Source: Archivesica marissinica
Lineage: Eukaryota; Mollusca; Bivalvia; Venerida; Vesicomyidae
DNA: 64,000 bases
Direction of reading: 5' to 3'
NCBI GenBank assembly: GCA_014843695.1
Contig: CM026390.1
Location: 2,625,213 to 2,689,212 of the forward strand
Shown piece by piece: positions 1-15,600 of this stretch. Numbering within the stretch: position 1 is the stretch's first letter; the number at the start of each line of letters is the position of its first letter. Below the pieces are notes generated by a model. It worked only from the letters and a program-made list of their open reading frames with translations, was not told the origin of the DNA and made no database searches. Both the position numbers and the translations under genes were made by a program.

Positions 1-3000
1 GCAACAGCAAGTATCTAATGTATAATGTATAACACTGGCAACAGCAAGTATCTAATGTATAATGTATAACACTGGCAATAACAAGTATCTAATGTATAAT
101 GTATAACATTGGCAATAACAAGTATCTAATGTATAATGTATAACACTGGCAACAGCAAGTATCTAATGTATAATGTATAACACTGGCAACATCAAGTATC
201 TAATGAATAACACTGGCAACAGCAAGTATCTAATGTATAACACGGCAATAACAAGTATCTAATGTATAATGTATAACACTGGCAACAGCAAGTATCTAAT
301 GTATAATGTATAACACTGGCAACAGCAAGTATCTAATGTATAATGTATACACTGGCAATAACAAGTATCTAATGTATAATGTATAACACTGGCAATAACA
401 AGTATCTAATGTATAATGTATAACACTGGCAATAGCAAGTATCTAATGTATAATGTATAACACTGGCAATAGCAAGTATCTAATGTATAATGTATAACAC
501 TGGCAATAACAAGTATCTAATGTATAATGTATAACACTGGCAATAACAAGTATCATAATGTATAATGTATAACACTGGCAATAACAAGTATCTAATGTAT
601 AATGTATAATGTATAACACTGGCAATAACAAGTATCTAATGTATAATGTATAACACTGGCAATAGCAAGTATCTAATGTATAATGTATAACACTGGCAAT
701 AGCAAGTATCTAATGTATAATGTATAACACTGGCAATAACAAGTATCTAATGTATAATGTATAACACTGGCAATAACAAGTATCTAATGTATAATGTATA
801 ACACTGGCAAAACAAGTATCTAATGTATAATGTAACACTGGCAATAACAAGTATCTATGTATAATGTATAACACTGGCAATAACAAGTATCATGTATAAT
901 GTATAACACTGGCAAACAAGTATCTAATGTATAATGTATAACACTGGCAATATCAAGTATCAATGTATAATGTATAACACTGGCAATAGCAAGTATCTAA
1001 TGTATAATGTATAACACTGGCAACAGCAAGTATCTAATGTATAATGTATAACACTGGCAACAGCAAGTTCTAATGTATAACAAACAAGTATCTATGTATA
1101 ATGTATAACACTGGCAATAACAAGTATCTAATGTATAATGTATAACACTGGCAATAACAAGTATCTAATGTATAATGTATAACACTGGCAACAGCAAGTA
1201 TCTAATGTATAATGTATAACAATGGCAATAACAAGTATCTAATGTATAATGTATAACACTGGCAATATCAAGTATCTAATGTATAATGTATAACACTGGC
1301 AATAACAAGTATATAATGTATAATGTACAACACTGGCAATAACAAGTATCTAATGTATAATGTATAACACTGGCAATAACAAGTATCTAATGTATAATGT
1401 ATAACACTGGCAATAACAAGTATCTAATGTATAATGTATAACACTGGCAATATCAAGTATCTAATGTATAATGTATAACACTGGCAATAACAAGTATCTA
1501 ATGTATAATGTATAACACTGGCAATAACAAGTATCTAATATATAATGTATAATGTATAACACTGGCCATAAGAAGTATCTAATGTATAATGTATAATGTA
1601 TAACACTGGCAAAATAACAAGTATCTAATGTATAATGTATAACACTGGCAATAGCAAGTATCTAATGTATAATGTATAACACTGGCAATAGCAAGTATCT
1701 AATGTATAATGTATAACACTGGCAATAACAATTATCTAATGTATAATGTATAACACTGGCAATATCAAGTATCTAATGTATAATGTATAACACTGGCAAT
1801 AATAAGTATCTAATGTATAATGTATAACACTGGCAATAACAAGTATCTAATGTATAATGTATAACACTGGCAATATCAAGTATCAATGTATAATGTATAA
1901 CACTGGCAATAACAAGTATCTAATGTATAATGTATAACACTGGCAATATCAAGTATCAATGTATAATGTATAACACTAGCAATAGCAAGTATCTAATGTA
2001 CAATGTATAATGTATAACACTGGCAACAGCACGTATCTAATGTATAATGTATAACACTGGCAACAGCAAGTTTCTAATGTATAACACGGCAATAACAAGT
2101 ATCTAATGTATAATGTATAACACTGGCAATAACAAGTATCTAATGTATAATGTATAACACTGGCAATAACAAGTATCTAATGTACAATGTATAATGTATA
2201 ACACTGGCAACAGCAAGTATCTAATGTATAATGTATAACAATGGCAATAACAAGTATCTAATGTATAATGTATAACACTGGCAATATCAAGTATCTAATG
2301 TATAATGTATAACACTGGCAATAACAAGTATATAATGTATAATGTATAACACTGGCAATAACAAGTATCTAATGTATAATGTATAACACTGGCAATAACA
2401 AGTATCTAATGTATAATGTATAACACTGGCAATAACAAGTATCTAATGTATAATGTATAACACTGGCAATATCAAGTATCTAATGTATAATGTATAACAC
2501 TGGCAATATCAAGTATCTAATGTATAATGTATAACACTGGCAATAGCAAGTATCTAATGTATAATGTATAACACTGGCAATAACAAGTATCTAATGTATA
2601 ATGTATAACACTGGCAATAACAAGTATCTAATGTATAATGTATAACACTGGCAATAACAAGTATCTAATGTATAATGTATAACACTGGCAATAACAAGTA
2701 TCTAATATAATGTATAATGTATAACACTGGCAATAACAAGTATCTAATGTATAATGTATAATGTATAACACTGGCAATAACAAGTATCTAATGTATAATG
2801 TATAACACTGGCAATAACAAGTATCTAATGTATAATGTATAACACTGGCAATAACAAGTATCTAATGTATAATGTATAACACTGGCAATAACAAGTATCT
2901 AATGTATAATGTATAATGTATAACACTGGCAATAACAAGTATCTAATGTATAATGTATAACACTGGCAATAACAAGTATATAATGTATAATGTATAACAC

Positions 3001-6000
3001 TGGCAATAACAAGTATCTAATGTATAATGTATAACACTGGCAATAACAAGTATCTAATGTATAATGTATAACACTGGCAATAACAAGTATCTAATGTATA
3101 ATGTATAACACTGGCAATAACAAGTATCTAATGTATAATGTATAACACTGGCAATAACAAGTATCTAATGTATAATGTATAACACTGGCAATAACAAGTA
3201 TCTAATGTATAATGTATAACACTGGCAATAACAAGTATATAATGTATAATGTATAACACTGGCAATAACAAGTATCTAATGTATAATGTATAACACTGGC
3301 AATAACAAGTATCTAATGTATAATGTATAACACTGGCAATATCAAGTATCTAATGTATAATGTATAACACTGGCAATAACAAGTATCTAATGTATAATGT
3401 ATAACACTGGCAATAACAAGTATCTAATGTATAATGTATAATGTATAACACTGGCAATAACAAGTATCTAATGTATAATGTATAACACTGGCAATAACAA
3501 GTATCTAATGTATAATGTATAACACTGGCAATAACAAGTATCTAATGTATAATGTATAACACTGGCAATAACAAGTATCTAATGTATAATGTATAACACT
3601 GGCAATAACAAGTATCTAATGTATAATATAACACTGGCAATAACAAGTATCTAATGTATAATGTATAACACTGGCAATAACAAGTATCTAATGTATAAGT
3701 ATAACACTGGCAACAGCAAGTATCTAATGTATAATGTATAACACTGGCAATAACAAGTATCTAATGTATAATGTATAATGTATAACACTGGCAATAACAA
3801 GTATCTAATGTATAATGTATAACACTGGCAATAACAAGTATCTAATGTATAATGTATAACACTGGCAATAACAAGTATCTAATGTATAATGTATAACACT
3901 GGCAATAGCAAGTATCTAATGTATAATGTATAACACTGGCAATAACAAGTATCTAATGTATAATGTATAATGTATAACACTGGCAATAACAAGTATCTAA
4001 TGTATAATGTATAACACTGGCAATAACAAGTATCTAATGTATAATGTATAACACTGGCAATAACAAGTATCTAATGTATAATGTATAATGTATAACACTG
4101 GCAATAACAAGTATCTAATGTATAATGTATAACACTGGCAATAACAAGTATCTAATGTATAATGTATAACACTGGCAATAACAAGTATCTAATGAATAAT
4201 GTATAACACTGGCAATAACAAGTATCTAATGTATAATGTATAACACTGGCAACAGCAAGTATCTTTATAATGTATAATGTATAACACTGGCAATAACAAG
4301 TATCTAATGTATAATGTATAACACTGGCAATAACAAGTATCTAATGTATAATGTATAACACTGGCAATAACAAGTATCTAATGTATAATGTATAACACTG
4401 GCAATATCAAGTATCTAATGTATAATGTATAACACTGGCAATAACAAGTATCTAATGTATAATGTATAACACTGGCAATAGCAAGTATCTATGTATAATG
4501 TATAATGTATAACACTGGCAATAACAAGTATCTAATGTATAATGTATAACACTGGCAATACAAGTATCTAATGTATAATGTATAACACTGGCAATAACAA
4601 GTATCTAATGTATAATGTATAACACTGGCAACAGCAAGTATCTAATGTATAATATATAACACTGGCAATAGCAAATATCTAATGTATAATGTATAACACT
4701 GGCAACAGCAAGTATCTAATGTATAATGTATAACACTGGCAACAGCAAGTATCTAATGTATAATGTATAACACTGGCAACAGCAAGTATCTAATGTATAA
4801 TGTATATCACTGGCAATAACAAGTATCTAATGTATAATGTATAACACTGGCAATAACAAGTATCTAATGTATAATGTATAACACTGGCAACAGCAAGTAT
4901 CTAATGTATAATGTATATCACTGGCAATAAGAAGTATCTAATGTATAATGTATAACACTGGCAATAACAAGTATCTAATGTATAATGTATAACACTGGCA
5001 ACAGCAAGTATCTAATGTATAATGTATATCACTGGCAATAAGAAGTATCTAATGTATAATGTATAACACTGGCAATAACAAGTATCTAATGTATAATGTA
5101 TAACACTGGCAACAGCAAGTATCTAATGTATAATGTATATCACTGGCAATAAGAAGTATCTAATGTATAATGTATAACACTGGCAATAACAAGTATCTAA
5201 TGTATAATGTATAACACTGGCAACAGCAAGTATCTAATGTATAATGTATAACACTGGCAACAGCAAGTATCTAATGTATAATGTATAACACTGGCAATAA
5301 CAAGTATCTGATGTATAATGTATAACACTGGCAATAGCAAGTATCTAATGTATAATGTATAACACTGGCAACAGCAAGTATCTAATGTATAATGTATAAC
5401 ACTGGCAATAACAAGTATCTAATGTATAATGTATAACACTGGCAATAACAAGTATCTAATATATAATGTATAATGTATAACACTGGCCATAACAAGTATC
5501 TAATGTATAATGTATAATGTATAACACTGGCAAAATAACAAGTATCTAATGTATAATGTATAACACTGGCAATAGCAAGTATCTAATGTATAATGTATAA
5601 CACTGGCAATAGCAAGTATCTAATGTATAATGTATAACACTGGCAATAACAATTATCTAATGTATAATGTATAACACTGGCAATATCAAGTATCTAATGT
5701 ATAATGTATAGCACTGGCAATAATAAGTATCTAATGTATAATGTATAACACTGGCAATAACAAGTATCTAATGTATAATGTATAACACTGGCAATATCAA
5801 GTATCAATGTATAATGTATAACACTGGCAATAGCAAGTATCTAATGTACAATGTATAATGTATAACACTGGCAACAGCACGTATCAAATGTATAATGTAT
5901 AACACTGGCAACAGCAAGTTTCTAATGTATAACACGGCAATAACAAGTATCTAATGTATAATGTATAACACTGGCAATAACAAGTATCTAATGTATAATG

Positions 6001-6993
6001 CATAACACTGGCAATAACAAGTATCTAATGTACAATGTATAATGTATAACACTGGCAACAGCAAGTATCTAATGTATAATGTATAACACTGGCAATAGCA
6101 AGTATCTAATGTATAATGTATAACACTGGCAACAGCAAGTTTCTAATGTATAACACGGCAATAACAAGTATCTAATGTATAATGTATAACATTGGCAATA
6201 ACAAGTATCTAATGTATAATGTATAACACTGGCAATAACAAGTATCTAATATATAATGTATAATGTATAACACTGGCCATAACAAGTATCTAATGTATAA
6301 TGTATAATGTATAACACTGGCAAAATAACAAGTATCTAATGTATAATGTATAACACTGGCAATAACAAGTATCTAATGTATAATGTATAACACTAGCAAC
6401 AGCAAGTATCTAATGTATAATGTATAACACTGGCAATAACAAGTATCTAATGTATAATGTATAACACTGGCAATAACAATTATCTAATGTATAATGTATA
6501 ACACTGGCAATAACAAGTATCTAATGTATAATGTATAACACTGGCAATAACAAATATCTAATATATAATGTATAATGTATAACACTGGCCATAACAAGTA
6601 TCTAATGTATAATGTATAATGTATAACACTGGCAAAATAACAAGTATCTAATGTATAATGTATAATGTATAACACTGGCAAAATAACAAGTATCTAATGT
6701 ATAATGTATAACACTGGCAATAACAAGTATCTAATGTATAATGTATAACACTGGCAACAGCAAGTATCTAATGTATAATGTATAACGCTGGCAATAACAA
6801 GTATCTAATGTATAATGTATAACACTGACAATAACAAGTATCAAATGTATAATGTATAACACTGGCAATAACAAGTATCTAATGTATAATGTATAACACT
6901 GGCAACAGCAAGTATCTAATGTATAATGTGTAACACTGGCAATAATAAGTATCTAATGTATAATGTATAATGTATAACACTGGCAATAACAAG
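1..6993. repeat. 37-bp satellite array
   Basis: About 189 head-to-tail copies of an AT-rich 37-bp unit, built from gcaataacaagtatctaatg followed by tataatgtataacactg. The main variants are caacagc, caatagc and caatatc in place of caataac, and an extra or missing 10-bp ataatgtata step. It runs off the left edge of the window. Short open frames occur here but have no coding character. No promoter or gene is seen. Confidence 0.97.
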
Positions 6994-8619
6994 TGTTACA
7001 TATTCTTTATGTATCTAATGTATAACAGTTATGTATCTAATGTATAACAGTTAAACTAAACATATTCTTTATGTATCTAATGTATAGCAGTTAAACTAAG
7101 TATACTCTTTATGTATCTAATGTATAACAGTTAAACTAAGTATATTCCTTATGTATATAATGTATAACAGTTAAACTAAGTATACTCTTTATGTATATAA
7201 TGTATAACAGTTAAACTAAACATACTCTTTATGTATCTAATGTATAATAGTTATGTATCTAATGTATAGCAGTTAAACTAAACATACTCTTTATGTATAT
7301 AATGTATAACAGTTAAACTAAGTATACTCTTTATGTATCTAATGTATAACAGTTAAACTAAACATACTCTTTATGTATATAATGTATAACAGTTAAACTA
7401 AACATACTCTTTATGTATCTAATGTATAACAGTTAAACTAAACATACTCTTTATTTATATAATGTATAACAGTTAAACTAAGTATACTCTTTATGTATAT
7501 AATGTATAACAGTTAAACTAAACATACTCTTTATGTATCTAATGTATAACAGTTATGTATCTAATGTATAGCAGTTAAACTAAACATACTCTTTATGTAT
7601 ATAATGTATAACAGTTAAACTAAACATACTCTTTATGTATATAATGTATAACAGTTAAACTAAACATACTCTGTATGTATGTATATAATGTATAACAGTT
7701 AAACTAAGCATACTCTTTATGTATATAATGTATAACAGTTATGTATCTAATGTATAGCAGTTAAACTAAACATACTCTTTATGTATATAATGTATAACAG
7801 TTAAACTAAACATACTCTGTATGTATCTAATGTATAACAGTTATGTATATAATGTAGAGCAGTTAAACTAAACATACTCTTTATGTATATAATGTATAAC
7901 AGTTAAACTAAACATACTCTTTATGTATCTAATGTATAACAGTTAAACTAAACATACTCTTTATGTATCTAATGTATAACAGTTAAACTAAACATACTCT
8001 TTATGTATCTAATGTATAACAGTTAAACTAAGCATACTCTTTATGTATCTAATGTATAACAGTTAAACTAAACATACTCTTTATGTATATAATGTATAAC
8101 AGTTAAACTAAACATACTCTTTATGTATCTAATGTATAACAGTTAAACTAAACATACTCTTTATGTATATAATGTATAACAGTTAAACTAAACATACTCT
8201 TTATGTATATAATGTATAACAGTTAAACTAAGCATACTCTTTATGTATATAATGTATAACAGTTATGTATCTAATGTATAGCAGTTAAACTAAACATACT
8301 CTTTATGTATATAATGTATAACAGTTAAACTAAACATACTCTTTATGTATCTAATGTATAACAGTTAAAGTAAGTATACTCTTTATGTATCTAATGTATA
8401 ACAGTTAAACTAAACATACTCTTTATGTATATAATGTATAACAGTTAAACTAAACATACTCTTTATGTATCTAATGTATAACAGTTAAACTAAACATACT
8501 CTTTATGTATATAATGTATAACAGTTAAACTAAGTATACTCTTTATGTATATAATGTATAACAGTTAAACTAAACATACTCTTTATGTATCTAATGTATA
8601 ACAGTTATGTATCTAATGT
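6994..8619. repeat. 40-bp satellite array
   Basis: About 41 copies of a 40-bp unit containing tatgtatctaatgtataaca then gttaaactaaacatactctt. Shortened units that skip the gttaaacta part recur. The unit shares the core gtatctaatgtata with the 37-bp satellite on its left, and the change from one to the other at about 6994 is abrupt. It is cut on the right by the assembly gap. Confidence 0.96.
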
Positions 8620-9619
8620 NNNNNNNNNNNNNNNNNNNNNNNNNNNNNNNNNNNNNNNNNNNNNNNNNNNNNNNNNNNNNNNNNNNNNNNNNNNNNNNNN
8701 NNNNNNNNNNNNNNNNNNNNNNNNNNNNNNNNNNNNNNNNNNNNNNNNNNNNNNNNNNNNNNNNNNNNNNNNNNNNNNNNNNNNNNNNNNNNNNNNNNNN
8801 NNNNNNNNNNNNNNNNNNNNNNNNNNNNNNNNNNNNNNNNNNNNNNNNNNNNNNNNNNNNNNNNNNNNNNNNNNNNNNNNNNNNNNNNNNNNNNNNNNNN
8901 NNNNNNNNNNNNNNNNNNNNNNNNNNNNNNNNNNNNNNNNNNNNNNNNNNNNNNNNNNNNNNNNNNNNNNNNNNNNNNNNNNNNNNNNNNNNNNNNNNNN
9001 NNNNNNNNNNNNNNNNNNNNNNNNNNNNNNNNNNNNNNNNNNNNNNNNNNNNNNNNNNNNNNNNNNNNNNNNNNNNNNNNNNNNNNNNNNNNNNNNNNNN
9101 NNNNNNNNNNNNNNNNNNNNNNNNNNNNNNNNNNNNNNNNNNNNNNNNNNNNNNNNNNNNNNNNNNNNNNNNNNNNNNNNNNNNNNNNNNNNNNNNNNNN
9201 NNNNNNNNNNNNNNNNNNNNNNNNNNNNNNNNNNNNNNNNNNNNNNNNNNNNNNNNNNNNNNNNNNNNNNNNNNNNNNNNNNNNNNNNNNNNNNNNNNNN
9301 NNNNNNNNNNNNNNNNNNNNNNNNNNNNNNNNNNNNNNNNNNNNNNNNNNNNNNNNNNNNNNNNNNNNNNNNNNNNNNNNNNNNNNNNNNNNNNNNNNNN
9401 NNNNNNNNNNNNNNNNNNNNNNNNNNNNNNNNNNNNNNNNNNNNNNNNNNNNNNNNNNNNNNNNNNNNNNNNNNNNNNNNNNNNNNNNNNNNNNNNNNNN
9501 NNNNNNNNNNNNNNNNNNNNNNNNNNNNNNNNNNNNNNNNNNNNNNNNNNNNNNNNNNNNNNNNNNNNNNNNNNNNNNNNNNNNNNNNNNNNNNNNNNNN
9601 NNNNNNNNNNNNNNNNNNN
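8620..9619. other. assembly gap of exactly 1000 N
   Basis: All N. The round length suggests a placeholder rather than a measured size. The 40-bp array ends on its left and the 60-bp array starts on its right, so the real junction and the true array lengths are unknown. Apparent open frames across it are artefacts. Confidence 0.99.
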
Positions 9620-12600
9620 TACTAAGCAACGTGTGTGAGGTGCCTTGTTCAATGACACTACAAACGTGGCCTGACCGAGTACTAAGCAACGTGTGTGAGG
9701 TGCCTTGTTCAATGACACTACATACGTGGCCTGACCGAGTACTAAGCAACGTGTGTGAGGTGCCTTGTTCAATGACACTACATACGTGGCCTGACCGAGT
9801 ACTAAGCAACGTGTGTGAGGTGCCTTGTTCAATGACACTACAAACGTGGCCTGACCGAGTACTAAGCAACGTGTGTGAGGTGCCTTGTTCAATGACACTA
9901 CATACGTGGCCTGACCGAGTACTAAGCAACGTGTGTGAGGTGCCTTGTTCAATGACACTACAACGTGGCCTGACCGAGTACTAATGCAACGTGTGTGAGG
10001 TGCCTTGTTCAATGACACTACATACGTGGCCTGACCGAGTACTAAGCTACGTGTGTGAGGTGCCTTGTTCAATGACACTACATACGTGGCCTGACCGAGT
10101 ACTAAGCAACGTGTGTGAGGTGCCTTGTTCAATGACACTACATAGGTGGCCTGACCGAGTACTAAGCAACGTGTGTGAGGTGCCTTGTTCAATGACACTA
10201 CATACGTGGCCTGACCGAGTACTAAGCAACATGTGTGAGGTGCCTTGTTCAATGACACTACATACGTGGCCTGACCGAGTACTATGCAACGTGTGTGAGG
10301 TGCCTTGTTCAATGACACTACATACGTGGCCTGACCGAGTACTATGCAACGTGTGTGAGGTGCCTTGTTCAATGACACTACATACCTGGCCTGACCGAGT
10401 ACTAAGCAACGTGTGTGAGGTGCCTTGTTCAATGACACTACAAACGTGGCCTGACCGAGTACTAAGCAACGTGTGTGAGGTGCCTTGTTCAATGACACTA
10501 CAAACGTGGCCTGACCGAGTACTAAGCAACGTGTGTGAGGTGCCTTGTTCAATGACACTACAAACGTGGCCTGACCGAGTACTAAGCAACGTGTGTGAGG
10601 TGCCTTGTTCAATGACACTACACACGTGGCCTGACCGAGTACTATGCAACGTGTGTGAGGTGCCTTGTTCAATGACACTACAAACGTGGCCTGACCGAGT
10701 ACTAAGCAACGAGTGTGAGTGCCTTGTTCAATGACACTACACGTGGCCTGACCGAGTACTAGCAACGTGTGTGAGGTGCCTTGTTCAATGACACTACATA
10801 CGTGGCCTGACCGAGTACTAGCAACGTGTGTGAGGTGCCTTGTTCAATGACACTACATACGTGGCCTGACCGAGTACTATGCAACGTGTGTGAGGTGCCT
10901 TGTTCAATGACACTACATACGTGGCCTGACAGAGTACTATGCAACGTGTGTGAGGTGCCTTGTTCAATGACACTACATACGTGGCCTGACTGAGTACTAA
11001 GCAACGTGTGTGAGGTGCCTTGTTCAATGACACTACATACGTGGCCTGACCGAGTACTATGCAACGTGTGTGAGGTGCCTTGTTCAATGACACTACATAC
11101 GTGGCCTGACCGAGTACTAAGCAACGTGTGTGAGGTGCCTTGTTCAATGACACTACATACGTGGCCTGACCGAGTACTATGCAACGTGTGTGAGGTGCCT
11201 TGTTCAATGACACTACATACGTGGCCTGACCGAGTACTATGCAACGTGTGTGAGGTGCCTTGTTCAATGACACTACACACGTGGCCTGACCGAGTACTAT
11301 GCAACGTGTGTGAGGTGCCTTGTTCAATGACACTACACACGTGGCCTGACCGAGTACTATGCAACGTGTGTGAGGTGCCTTGTTCAATGACACTACAAAC
11401 GTGGCCTGACCGAGTACTAAGCAACGAGTGTGAGGTGCCTTGTTCAATGACACTACATACGTGGCCTGACCGAGTACTAAGCAACGTGTGTGAGGTGCCT
11501 TGTTCAATGACACTACAAACGTGGCCTGACCGAGTACTAAGCAACGTGTGTGAGGTGCCTTGTTCAATGACACTACATACGTGGCCTGACCGAGTACTAA
11601 GCAACGTGTGTGAGGTGCCTTGTTCAATGACACTACACACGTGGCCTGACCGAGTACTAAGCAACGTGTGTGAGGTGCCTTGTTCAATGACACTACATAC
11701 GTGGCCTGACCGAGTACTAAGCAACGTGTGTGAGGTGCCTTGTTCAATGACACTACACACGTGGCCTGACCGAGTACTAAGCAACGTGTGTGAGGTGCCT
11801 TGTTCAATGACACTACAAACGTGGCCTGACCGAGTACTAAGCAACGTGTGTGAGGTGCCTTGTTCAATGACACTACACACGTGGCCTGACCGAGTACTAT
11901 GCAACGTGTGTGAGGTGCCTTGTTCAATGACACTACAAACGTGGCCTGACCGAGTACTAAGCAACGAGTATGAGGTGCCTTGTTCAATGACACTACACAC
12001 GTGGCCTGACCGAGTACTAAGCAACGTGTGTGAGGTGCCTTGTTCAATGACACTACATACGTGGCCTGACCGAGTACTAAGCAACGTGTGTGAGGTGCCT
12101 TGTTCAATGACACTACATACGTGGCCTGACCGAGTACTATGCAACGTGTGTGAGTTGCCTTGTTCAATGACACTACATACGTGGCCTGACCGAGTACTAA
12201 GCAACGTGTGTGAGGTGCCTTCTTCAATGACACTACATAAGTGGCCTGACCGAGTACTAAGCAACGTGTGTGAGGTGCCTTGTTCAATGACACTACATAC
12301 GTGGCCTGACCGAGTACTAAGCTACGTGTGTGAGGTGCCTTGTTCAATGACACTACATACGTGGCCTGACCGAGTACTAAGCAACGTGTGTGAGGTGCCT
12401 TGTTCAATGACACTACATAGGTGGCCTGACCGAGTACTAAGCAACGTGTGTGAGGTGCCTTGTTCAATGACACTACATACGTGGCCTGACCGAGTACTAA
12501 GCAACATGTGTGAGGTGCCTTGTTCAATGACACTACATATGTGGCCTGACCGAGTACTATGCAACGTCTGTGAGGTGCCTTGTTCAATTACACTACACAC

Positions 12601-15600
12601 GTGGCCTGACCGAATACTAAGCAACGTGTGTGAGGTGCCTTGTTCAATTACACTACACACGTGGCCTGACCGAATACTAAGCAACGTGTGTGAGGTGCCT
12701 TGTTCAATGACACTACAAACGTGGCCTGACCGAGTACTAAGCAACGTGTGTGAGGTGCCTTGTTCAATGACACTACACACGTGGCCTGACCGAGTACTAA
12801 GCAATGTGTGTGAGGTGCCTTGTTCAATGACACTACATACGTGGCCTGACCGAGTACTAAGCAACGTGTGTGAGGTGCCTTGTTCAATGACACTACAAAC
12901 GTGGCCTGACCGAGTACTAAGCAACGTGTGTGAGGTGCCTTGTTCAATGACACTACATAGGTGGCCTGACGAGAGTACTAAGCAACGCCTGACCGAGTAC
13001 TAAGGCAACGTGTGTGAGGTGCCTTGTTCAATGACACTACATACGTGGCCTGACCGATTACTATGCAACGTGTGTGAGGTGCCTTGTTCAATGACACTAC
13101 CTACGTGGCCTGACCGAGTACTAAGCAACGTGTGTGAGGTGCCTTGTTCAATGACACTACACACCTGGCCTGACCGAGTACTAAGCAACGTGTGTGAGGT
13201 GCCTTGTTCAATGACACTACATACGTGGCCTGACCGAGTACTAAGCAACGTGTGTGAGGTGCCTTGTTCAATGACACTACAACGTGGCCTGACCGAGTAC
13301 TAAGCAACGTGTGTGAGGTGCCTTGTTCAATGACACTACAACGTGGCCTGACCGAGTACTAAGCAACGTGTGTGAGGTGCCTTGTTCAATGACACTACAT
13401 ACGTGGCCTGACCGAGTACTAAGCAACGTGTGTGAGGTGCCTTGTTCAATGACACTACAAACGTGGCCTGACCGAGTACTAAGCAACGTGTGTGAGGTGC
13501 CTTGTTCAACGACACTACATACGTGGCCTGACCGAGTACTATGCAACGTGTGTGAGGTGCCTTGTTCATTGACACTACACACGTGGCCTGACCGAGTACT
13601 ATGCAACGTGTGTGAGGTGCCTTGTTCAATGACACTACATACGTGGCCTGACCGAGTACTATGCAACGTGTGTGAGGTGCCTTGTTCAATGACACTACAT
13701 ACGTGGCCTGACCGAGTACTATGCAACGTGTGTGAGGTGCCTTGTTCAATGACACTACAACCTGGCCTGACCGAGTACTAAGCAACGTGTGTGAGGTGCC
13801 TTGTTCAATGACACTACATACGTGGCCTGACCGAGTACTATGCAACGTGTGTGAGTTGCCTTGTTCAATGACACTACATACGTGGCCTGACCGAGTACTA
13901 AGCAACATGTGTGAGGTGCCTTGTTCAATGACACTACACACGTGGCCTGATCGAGTACTAGCAAACGTGTGTGAGGTTGCCTTGTTCAATGACACTACAT
14001 ACGTGGCCTGACCGAGTACTAAGCAACGTGTGTGAGGTGCCTTGTTCAATGACACTACACACGTGGCCTGACCGAGTACTAAGCAACGTGTGTGAGGTGC
14101 CTTCTTCAATGACACTACATAAGTGGCCTGACCGAGTACTAAGCAACGTGTGTGAGGTGCCTTGTTCAATGACACTACACACGTGGCCTGACCGAGTACT
14201 AAGCAACGTGTGTGAGGTGCCTTGTTCAATGGCACTACAAACGTGGCCTGACCGAGTACTAAGCAACATGTGTGAGGTGCCTTGTTCAATGACACAACAC
14301 ACGTGGCCTGACCAAGTACTAAGCAACGTGTGCGAGGTGCCTTGTTCAATGACACTACAAACGTGGCCTGACCGAGTACTAAGCAACGTGTGTGAGGTGC
14401 CTTGTTCAATGACACTACACACGTGGCCTGACCGAGTACTAAGCAACGTGTGTGAGGTGCCTTGTTCAATGACACTACAAACGTGGCCTGACCGAGTACT
14501 AAGCAACGTGTGTGAGGTGCCTTGTTCAATGACACTACATACGTGGCCTGACCGAGTACTATGCAACCTGTGTGAGGTGCCTTGTTCAATGACACTACAT
14601 ACGTGGCCTGACCGATTACTATGCAACGTGTGTGAGGTGCCTTGTTCAATGACACTACACACGTGGCCTGACCGAGTACTATGCAACGTGTGTGAGGTGC
14701 CTTGTTCAATGACACTACACACGTGGCCTGACCGAGTACTATGCAACGTGTGTGAGGTGCCTTGTTCAATGACACTACAAACGTGGCCTGACCGAGTACT
14801 AAGCAACGTGTGTGAGGTGCCTTGTTCAATGACACTACAAACGTGGCCTGACCGAGTACTAAGCAACGTGGGTGAGGTGCCTTGTTCAATGACACTACAA
14901 ACGTGGCCTGACCGAGTACTAAGCAACATGTGTGAGGTGCCTTGTTCAATGACACTACACACGTGGCCTGATCGAGTACTAGCAAACGTGTGTGAGGTGC
15001 CTTGTTCAATACACTACAAATATGGCCTGACCGAGTACTAAGCAACGTGTGCGAGGTGCCTTGTTCAATTGACACTACATACGTGGCCTGACCGATTACT
15101 ATGCAACGTGTGTGAGGTGCCTTGTTCAATGACACTACACACGTGGCCTGACCGAGTACTATGCAACGTGTGTGAGGTGCCTTGTTCAATGACACTACAC
15201 ACGTGGCCTGACCGAGTACTAAGCAACGTGTGTGAGGTGCCTTGTTCAATGACACTACAAACGTGGCCTGACCGAGTACTAAGCAACGTGTGTGAGGTGC
15301 CTTGTTCAATGACACTACACACGTGGCCTGACCGAGTACTAAGCAACGTGTGTGAGGTGCCTTGTTCAATGACACTACACACGTGGCCTGACCGAGTACT
15401 ATGCAACGTGTGTGAGGTGCCTTGTTCAATGACACTACAAACGTGGCCTGACCGAGTACTATGCAACGTGTGTGAGGTGCCTTGTTCAATGACACTACAT
15501 ACGTGGCCTGACCGAGTACTATGCAACGTGTGTGAGGTGCCTTGTTCAATGACACTACATACCTGGCCTGACCGAGTACTAAGCAACGTGTGTGAGGTGC

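Noticed and set aside
8585..9638. Open frames crossing the N run
   Set aside because: Produced entirely by unknown bases.
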